64,000 nt of DNA from Zantedeschia hybrid cultivar (Eukaryota; Streptophyta; Magnoliopsida; Alismatales; Araceae), in assembly GCA_030544215.1 (NCBI GenBank), contig JARZZO010000014.1:42313734-42377733 (forward strand), read 5' to 3'. Position numbers and translations under genes: made by a program. This document shows positions 56,174 to 64,000 of the stretch, one piece after another; the first letter of the stretch is position 1, and each line of letters begins with the position of its first letter. The notes beneath the pieces are model-generated. The model was not told the origin of the DNA. It did no database searches and was given only the letters and a program-made list of their open reading frames with translations.

Positions 56174-57887
56174 TTTGCGATGCATCTGATTATGCTATCG
56201 GTGCGGTTTTGGGACAAAGAATCAACAAGTGTCCCGTGGTGATCTATTATGCAAGTCGCACCCTTGCAGATGCTCAAATGAATTATACTACCACAGAAAA
56301 GGAATTATTAGCTGTGGTTTTTGCCCTAGAAAAATTCAGATCTTATCTTTTAGGGGCAAAAGTCATAATCTATTCTGACCACTCAGCTCTAAAATACCTG
56401 GTGACCAAGAAGGATGCAAAGCCTAGACTTATTAGATGGATCTTACTCCTTCAGGAATTTGATTTGGAAATTCGGGATAAGAAGGGTTCTGAGAATGTGG
56501 TAGCTGACCACCTATCCCGAATTCTGATCTCCGAAAGTACACCAATCACTGATTCCTTTCTTGATGAGCATCTTCTAGCCATCTCTCTCACTGTTGCACC
56601 TTGGTATGCTCATATTGTCATTACAAGGTAACTAATCAGCTTCCGGAAGGATGGACTAAAAGTGAGAAGGACAAATTCTTTTCCCAGGAAAAGTATTATT
56701 TCTGGGAGGATCCTGAATTATTCAAATTCTGTCCTGATCAAATCATTAGGCGATGTGTTCCTGAAGAAGAACAACAGAGTGTTCTCAACTTCTGCCATAA
56801 TCTGTCTTGTGGGGGCCATTTCTCAGGAAAGAAAACTGCAGCCAAGGTCCTGCAAAGTGATTTTTACTGGCCCACACTTTTCAAAGATGCCCATGAATTT
56901 AGCAAAACTTACCTCCGATGTCAGGCTGTAGGAAATATGGCGAAAAGCGATATGATGCCACTCAACCCAATCTTAGTGGTTGAAGTATTTGATGTTTGGG
57001 GAATTGACTTTATGGGACCTTTTCCACCTTCTTTTGGACATACATATATTCTGGTAGCGGTGGATTATGTCTCTAAGTGGATTGAAGCAGTAGCCACCCA
57101 GACCAATGATCATAAAGTGGTCATTAAATTCGTTCAGAAGAATATCTTTTCTCGGTTCGGGTGGCCTAAAGCTATCATAAGTGATGGGGGAACGCATTTT
57201 ACGAATTACCAGTTTCGAGCTTTGCTTAAGAAATATGGGATTAATCACAAAGTAGCTACCCCTTATCATCCCCAAACCAGTGGCCAAGTGGAAGTTTCCA
57301 ATAGAGAGATTAAGAATATTCTGCAAAAGTCCGTTAGGCCCGATAGAAAAGATTGGTCTGAAAGATTGGATGATGCTTTATGGGCCTATCGGACCGCTTA
57401 CAAAACTCCTATTGGCATGTCTCCTTATCGCCTGGTTTTTGGAAAAGCGTGCCACCTTCCGGTGGAATTGGAACATAGGGCTTATTGGGCCATCAAACAA
57501 GTCAATCTGGACCTAGCCCAAGCTGGTTCCCACCGAACCTTACAACTGAGTGAGCTAGAAGAGTTGCGCAACGAGGCTTATGAAAATTCAAAGATTTATA
57601 AAGCCAAAACTAAAGCTTTCCATGATAAATATATTGTGAGAAAATCCTTTCATCCAAATCAGAAAGTTTGGCTATTTAACTCTAGGCTCCGCTTATTTCC
57701 AGGAAAACTGAAATGCAGATGGGATGGACCATTCGTGGTCGTTAGAGCTTTCGATCATGGAGCTGTTAAAATTCTGAATCCCAAGAGTGGGAACACTTTC
57801 ATCGTTAATGGTCAACGGTTGAAACCATTCATTGAAAATCTTCAAAATGCATCACCTGAATCCATAGAACTTAGTGATCCACAATAA
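56174..57887 (+). pseudogene. Athila-like RNase H and integrase
   Basis: RNase H reads ICDASDYAIGAVLGQ, YTTTEKELLAVVFALEKFR, YSDHSALKYL and VVADHLSRI. Near 56625 the frame changes. The integrase runs to 57887: FCHNLSCGGHFSGKKTAAKVL, DFYWPTLFKDAHEFSK, then TYLRCQ, where a zinc-ligand Cys appears lost. The catalytic DFMGPF, SDGGTHF and YHPQTSGQVEVSN are all kept. The C-terminal KVWLFNSRLRLFPGKLK is intact. Without the RT the element is not functional. Confidence 0.9.
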
Positions 57888-59002
57888 CTGAACTTCCGTC
57901 TGGCTGAAGACGATAAACTTAGCGCTTGTTGGGAGGCAACCCAATATTTTAATTCAGTTTTGGTATTTCTTTTCCTTTTAGGTCCCTGTGCAGCAGTCGC
58001 CTTTGGTATGTCGTATCCTCTTCATCACAGGTTGTTTCTCTCCTTCACAATTCTCTTCTGGTTGACATATTTTTCATATCTTTTATGCCATTGAGGACAA
58101 TGTCAATCAAGTTGGGGGGTGGGACAATCAATTTGATATGCATTTATTGGAGATCTTTTGAAGAAAACTGTTAGCTTTCACTGAAAAATGGTCAAAATTT
58201 TAAAATTTTCTTTCAAAAAACTTTTTTTCACATCCTATGAAAATTGCATGAAAATCATGTTTCATTAAGTAAATCTTAAACAAATCAGTTTTCTGTTAGT
58301 CACATTGGTTAAAGAACCTTCAAAGTTTAAATATCCCACTTCACAATAGGATAAGACTACTTATTCTACCTTTTCTTTTTAGGTTGAACGAAAGGAATGT
58401 GTAAGATTCGTAATAGGAGACTATCCCACTCAGCACTCTAAAAAGAGGCGGTCATTTAAAATGTACAGCTGTAAACACTAAAGGGAATATAATGCGTTAA
58501 AAGAGCTAAAGGAAGGTAGGTGGCAAAAAATACGCACTTCCCCTCAGGCAATTCAAAGAGAGTGGCAAAAAGTACGCACTCTCAAAAGCAAAAGTACAAT
58601 GAAATGAAAAAAAAAAGCCACGCTAAAAAGTCCATCGCACCAGAAATATGACCAAGTCGTGAAAAGTGCTGAGTTGGGACGGGAACTGAAAAACGGTCCT
58701 CGCTGACTGATCGGAAAATCTTTTAGTCTCTTCTCCTCCCCAGGTAGTCTTATCTAAAGGGTAGTAAAGGCAAGAATATACCAGAAAGGTCGGAAACGAG
58801 TTCTAAGCGTGCCGATTTTCATGTACAATCACCTGTCGTGAATCAAAATATTGTGGGATATGAAAACTTTAGCTTAACTAATCGGCTACCACTTAAATTG
58901 TTTGTGATAGATATTACAAATGAGGCATGATAATTCATTGTCTGTCCTAACTTTTCCTTATTTGTATTACTAAGGGACTAGCAATGAGTAAGTTGGGGGG
59001 TG
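57888..59002 (+). other. Athila-like 3' non-coding region and polypurine tract
   Basis: No gene and no env-like ORF are seen. AAGTTGGGGGGTGGGA occurs at about 58109-58124, and AAGTTGGGGGGTG lies directly before the 3' LTR (58990-59002). The second is the likely polypurine tract; the first may be a duplicate. Confidence 0.75.
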
Positions 59003-60976
59003 TGATAAAGTGTTAAATTGATCATTTAAAGGCAATCATACGCATCATACTCACGTTTTTATCTGTAAAATAGCATGAAATGATAGATAATTGTGTACTA
59101 AGTCCAACGGTACCAATTTCGTCAAATTCTGACTTAAAAACATCGTCATTTCATGTGATTAATGGAGTATAGCGCATTTGCGGTTTTTCGACAAAACCGA
59201 GACGAAATAAATAAATATAATGATTTTTTAATGATAATATGCTAATTTATATTTATTCTATGTGAACAGGACATGCTGATGACGCAGTGCAATTGGTGGA
59301 GTTTCCGAAAATTTGGGGGAGGTCTAGGGTTCGAATCTCAATAAATATAACTTTATTTTGTCAAAAAAATTAAAGTAGGGGTAAAAATGTCATTTGATGT
59401 CCTAATATTGCCCAAATTCTTGCCCAAAGAACCCAAGAAAAACCAGCTACATTCCCTTCCCCCACTTTATTTTTAAAAAACCTTCCTTTCCGTCTTTTTA
59501 AAAAGAATCATCACTGTTTTCCTTCTCTCCTCTTTGTTTCCTTTTCTCTGTCTTTCCCTCTTTCCCGCCGCACACCTTCCTTCCTCTTTCCCACGTCTCT
59601 CTTCCTCTCTATATATGCCCTTCTCCTTCTCTAGTTTCCTTCCCAGCAGCCGGCTCCTCCTCTCTCTCGGTTTCCCTTCCCACGCACAACTTCCTTCTCC
59701 CTCTCTCATTTTCTCCTCCTCCTCTCAGCCTCTCCTGGCCATCCCTCTCTTTCCCTCCCTTATTCCCTCTCTCCCCGGTAGACTCCCTCTCTCCCTTATT
59801 CTTCCTCCCCACAGCCTCTCTTTCTCGGTTCCTCCCTCTCTCTTCTCTTCCCCCCTCCACAGCTCCTCTCTCGGCTTCTCTCTGATTCCCACGTGCCACC
59901 AGCTGGGTCTCCGGCTGCAAACCTGCACGCCGCAACTGCCCGAGCTCCAAGCGGCTCCAGCACCCAGTGATTCCAGCACTCCAGCAGCGCCCTCCACCAA
60001 CCAGCAGTCCCAACGCACACCAGCTGGGTCTCCGGATGCAAACCTGCACGCCGCACCTGCCCGAGCTCCAAGCGGCTCTAGCGGCTCCAGCACCCGGCGT
60101 TCCAGCGCTCCAGCACCCGGCGTTCCAGCGCTCCAGCATCCGCTCCACGTGCATGCGAGTACCCACGGCCCTGCACACGCCGCCCACGCATGCTCGGACG
60201 TCCCGTACGCGGCAGCGCTCCAGTGCCTCTCCACCAGCTGCTTCGCGTTGCCAAGTTGCTCCCTGCACCTCCACGTCTCAGCTGCCGCCCCAGCGCATGC
60301 ATGCATGCCGCTGTGCACCCACACGTAGCCAGCAACACCTCCAAGCACACCTGCACTCGCATGCCTCCTAGTTCCACCGCTCCAGTGCCTCTCCACCAGC
60401 TGCTTCGCGTTGGCAAGTTGCTCCCTGCACCTCCACGTCTCAGCTGCCGCCCCAGCGCATGCATGCATGCCGCTGTGCACCCACACGTAGCCAGCAACAC
60501 CTCCAAGCACACCTGCACTCGCATGCCTCCTAGTTCCACCGCACTGCTGCATTTGTATTATTAGTATAATCTGTTACTTTGATTTGGCTTATTTTAGTTT
60601 AGTTAAGTTAAGTTGTTAGTGTTTATTATTTCTTGTTGCATAAAACTCGATTAGTTCAACATAGAAGTTATGTTATTTTTACAATATTTTGTTAATCTCT
60701 CTCTTCTCAATTTTAAAGGTGGTCGTATTTGTGCTTTTAAAAATTAGGTTAGTTAAATTCGTAAATTTAGTTTAATTTAATTAGGTAGTTAATTAATCAA
60801 TTCAAATTCCCAATTTTTTTAGATAATTAAAATCTAAGGTTTTCAAAATCAAAATTTAACTCCCTGTGGATCGACTCAGACTCACCATTATTAATTTTCA
60901 AAATCTAATTTAAATGAGCCGATAAATTTAGATTGAACGTTCTTATGAGTGTTTAACGACACACAATTTGGAACGA
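59003..60976 (+). repeat. Athila-like 3' LTR (1974 bp)
   Basis: Same sequence as the 5' LTR, but with a 162-bp tandem duplication (60217-60378 and 60379-60540) and some CT-rich gaps. It ends GGAACGA, lacking the final TCA of the other LTR, and abuts a partial Copia LTR. Pro/Ser-rich frames inside are artefacts. Confidence 0.9.
60217..60540 (+). repeat. 162-bp tandem duplication in Athila-like 3' LTR
   Basis: Two copies begin GCTCCAGTGCCTCTCC and end GTTCCACC(G). The 5' LTR has one copy (about 36028-36190). Confidence 0.9.
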
Positions 60977-61295
60977 GTTAGTGTCTCCACACAAGTGAGT
61001 TATGAGATCCGTCACCCTCATCATATAAGCAGGAGTAATCTGTACTAGTCTAACCAGATATCCGATGTCCTTCTCGGATATCTTCCGACTAGGAACGATT
61101 AAGAATATGTGTGTTTAAGTGATCGGTCTCATTAGTATGATCTCATCATAATCTGATCACTATAGCACATATTTACGGACTTCATTATGAAACTATAATT
61201 AATGCGATATACACATAATGAATATTATGCCATTATATTAATAAATGAACGAGATTTACATAGTTAGATTGGCTTGTAGGCCACCTAAAACAAAC
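60977..61295 (-). repeat. Partial Copia 3' LTR
   Basis: It ends inward at CCACCTAAAACA, beside the purine tract GGGAGATTG (minus strand). It is cut at 60977 by the Athila-like LTR. Its interior (GTCACCCTCATCATATAAGC, then GATATCC-rich sequence) resembles the two solo LTRs in order and motifs. Confidence 0.8.
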
Positions 61296-64000
61296 AATCT
61301 CCCACTTGGACTAAAGCCAATCACCTTTATATAATAAGCCTATAGACTCTAGGTGACGCTCAAACACATTTTGAGCTAACGGCTTTGTCAGTGGATCTGC
61401 TACATTGTCGACGGATGGAACTCTTTCCACTACTACATCTCCTCTGGATAAGATGAAAGCGCTTTAGAATATCTTTCGATTTCTGATGAGACCACGGCTC
61501 TTTCACTTGTGCAATAGTCCCATTGTTGTCGCACAACAGTGGAACATGATCAAGGATACAGGGAACTATGTCAAGGTCGGTGATGAACTTCTTCAACCAC
61601 GCTACTTCTTTGAAAGCTTCAGCTGCAGTGATGTGCTCAGCTTCAGTCGTCGAATATGCAGTGGTTACTTGCTTGAAACTTTTCCAGCACACTGCGCCTC
61701 CGTTCAAAGTAAACACGAATCCAGATGTAGACTTGCTATCATCTGGATCTGATTGGAAATTCGAGTCAGTAAAGCCTCGCAATTTCAAGTCACCTCCTCC
61801 ATAGACAAGAAACATATCCTTAGTTCTTCTCAAGTACTTAAGGATACATTTCATTGCCTATCAGTGCTCTTCACCTGGATCAGCCTGAAATCTGCTCGTA
61901 ACAATTAGAGCAAATACAACATCATGCCGTGTACATAGCATGGCATACATGATAGATCCTATGGCAGGGGGATAGAGCATTCTATCCATGAATGCCCTCT
62001 CATCAGGAGTGTTAGGAGACTGCTCCTTTGAGAGACTAATTCTATGTCTCATCGGTATGAGATCTCTCTTGGAATTTTCTATGCCAAACCTTTTGACTAT
62101 GTTATCTATGTACAAGGATTGGGTCATTCCAAGCATCCTCTTTGATCTATCTCTGTAGATCCGTATTCCCAATACGTAGGATGCTTCTCCCAAATCCTTC
62201 ATGGAGAAGTTTTTCGACAGCCAGATCTTTACTGATGACATCATAGCTACATCATTCCCAATGAGTAGTATGTCATTTACGTAAAGAACTAGAAAAGTGA
62301 CTGCACTCCCACTGGTCTTCTCGTACACACAAGGCTCATCTTCATTCTTAATGAAGTCATAAGACTTGACAGCCTCGTCAAATCTTATGTTCCAGCTCCG
62401 GGAAACCTGTTTCAGTCCATAAATGGATCTCTGAAGCTTGCACAATTTATCTGGAGATTCTTTGGATGTGAAACCTTATGGTTGTATCATATACACCTCT
62501 TCCTCAAGGTTACCATTGAGGAAGGCAGTCTTCACATCCATCTGCCAGATTTCATAATTAAAATGTGCAGCAATTGCGAGCAGAACTCTAATCGACTTTA
62601 TCATGGCAACTAGTGAGAAAGTCTCGTCATAGTCAATTCCTTGCCTTTGACGATATCCCTATGCCACCAACCTTGCCTTATAAGTGTCGATCCGTCCATC
62701 AGCACCGATCTTTCTCTTAAAGATCCACTTGCAACCGATGGGTACAATACCCTCGGGCAAGTCCTCCAAGTTCCAAACTTGGTTGGTGTAAATGGACTGG
62801 ATTTCTGAGTTCACAGCTTCTCGCCATTTCCCGGCTTCTGGGCCTTCTATGGCCTCCTGGTAGGTTTTAGGATCATCATCCTCATTATCTTGTACCTTAG
62901 ACTCACCTTCAGCAATATGTCCCACATATCGTTCGGGTAGTCTAGGTACTCTACCAGATCTATGAGGCTCATCTTCGTGTACCTGAACAGATTCAGGAAC
63001 TGATATCTCATCTGATGATAATGCAGCTGTTTGGGGATATGGAACCTCTTCCAGTACTATTTTACTCCCACTGTCCTCTTGGAGAAGGTATTCATCTTCC
63101 AGGAAGACAGCTTTCCTGGCGACAAATACCTTTTGTTCACCAGGATTGTAAAAATAGTATCCAAAGGTTTACTTTAGATATTCCACAAACCTGCATTTAT
63201 CAGTTTGTGATTCCAGCTTGTCTGGATCATGCCTCTTTACATGACCAAGACAACCCTAAAATTTAACATGTTTAAATTCTGGTTTCCTGCCTTTGCATAT
63301 CTCATATGGAGTAGAGGCCACAGACTTACTGGGTACTCTGTTCAGTAGGTATGCTGCTGACTCTAGAGCATACCCCCAGAGGGACAGTGGTAATCCCGAA
63401 AAGCCCATCATGGATCGCACCATGTCCAACAAGATGCGATTCCTCCTTTCTGATACACCATTCATTTGTGGTGTATATGGAAGGGTTAGCTGAGATAGGA
63501 TATCATTATCCTTTAAGAATTGTGTGAAATTAGTACTCGAGTATTCTCCTCCTCAATCTGATCGAAGAGCTTTAATACTCTTTCCTAACTGCCTCTCTAC
63601 CTCATTCTTGAACTCCTTGAACTTCTCAAATACTTCCGACTTGTACTTCATTAAGTACACATAGCTGAATCTTGAGAAGTGATCGGTGAACGTGATGAAG
63701 TATGAAAAGCCACCTTTGGCTTGGGTGGACATGGGACCACATACATCCGAATGTATTAGTTCCAAATTGTCCTTGGCACGTTCTCCATGTCTAGTAAATG
63801 GCGATTTTTCCATTTTTCTCATAAGACAGGATTCACATGTTGCAAACGATTCATAATCGAATGCTGTTAAGTAACCATGCTTGTGCAACTTTTGCAACCT
63901 GCTTTTGCCAATGTGCCCAAGTCTACAATGCCACATATAGGCTTGGTTCACAGAATTCTTGCTCTTCTTAAGTGCAGTATCAATTTGAAGATTGTAATAA
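61296..64000 (-). pseudogene. Ty1-Copia pol (integrase, RT, RNase H), partial
   Basis: Minus-strand order: the integrase zinc region (WHCRLGHIGKSRLQKLHKHG, then CESC) and core (HSDVCGPM, GGEYSS, MNGVSERRNR), the linker, and then RT with CKWIFKRKIGADGRID, MDVKTAFLNGNLEEEVYM and SIYGLKQVSRSW. The RT active site reads YVNDILLIGND, with Asn for the first catalytic Asp. RNase H reads YSTTEAEHI and CDNNGTIAQVK. One frame is kept over at least 61360-63951, interrupted by about seven stops. Gag and the 5' LTR are beyond the window. Confidence 0.92.

Larger units (their letters stand above)
34778..60976 (+). mobile_element. Athila-like Ty3 retrotransposon with nested insertions
   Basis: Long LTRs (34778-36625 and 59003-60976) start TGATAAAGTG. 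A TGGCGTCGTTGCCGGGGA primer site, gag, DLGA-type protease, RNase H and integrase lie between them. The reverse transcriptase is missing: the reading stops at LTEVLKDHKG (42033) and resumes at ICDASDYAIG (56174), either side of a Tat element. A solo Copia LTR lies in gag. The flanking DNA differs (Tat gag on the left, Copia LTR on the right) and shows no clear duplication. Confidence 0.88.

Noticed and set aside
57888..59002. Possible env-like ORF after the Athila-like integrase
   Set aside because: No long frame or transmembrane-like stretch is present; only non-coding DNA and polypurine tracts.

Overview
This window is plant nuclear DNA: one host gene whose first intron is packed with nested transposable elements. 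The kingdom call rests on a plastid-targeted gene with GT/AG introns and on plant-type LINEs, hATs and Ty1/Ty3 retrotransposons. The sequence does not settle which angiosperm it is.

Host gene. On the minus strand I read the first four exons of VIPP1 (vesicle-inducing protein in plastids 1, IM30). Exon 1 (32762-32624) encodes a transit-peptide-like leader, exon 2 (987-863) the amphipathic first helix, and exons 3 (740-630) and 4 (115-51) the start of the PspA/IM30 coiled coil. The rest lies beyond position 1. All junctions are GT/AG with compatible phases. Intron 1 (32623-988) is therefore about 31.6 kb long and is almost entirely transposable elements.

Inside intron 1. A decayed LINE (A), antisense to VIPP1, spans roughly 1551-32300. 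It is split by a region of unknown type that carries a complete 4.1-kb hAT transposon (2399-6485). That transposon has a perfect 8-bp target duplication and a spliced transposase frame of 1000 codons without a break. LINE A is further split by a 118-bp hAT MITE, a possible solo LTR that holds a tRNA-type SINE, and a small hAT (13853-29607). This small hAT was swollen by a second LINE (B), which carries two MITE-like insertions and a decayed Ty3 chromovirus (17002-26831). The chromovirus 3' LTR holds a 1.1-kb non-autonomous hAT with an mTERF-like host gene fragment. The deepest chain is: VIPP1 intron > LINE A > hAT > LINE B > chromovirus > hAT > mTERF fragment.

Upstream of VIPP1. About 400 bp of putative promoter and leader (32763-33177) is followed by more retrotransposons. 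First comes the 5' end of a Tat-type Ty3 element (33178-34777), then an Athila-like Ty3 element (34778-60976). The Athila-like element is interrupted by a solo Copia LTR (39159-40749) and by a minus-strand Tat/Retand-like element (42039-56173). This Tat element has nearly identical LTRs, a gag-pol broken by stops and frameshifts, an intact three-exon antisense gene with its own TATA box, and an array of about 70-bp repeats split by a second solo Copia LTR (47211-48787). The window ends in a minus-strand Copia element (60977-64000).

The complete coding units I can support are the hAT transposase, the Tat antisense ORF and, within the window, the VIPP1 exons. Everything else coding is broken.
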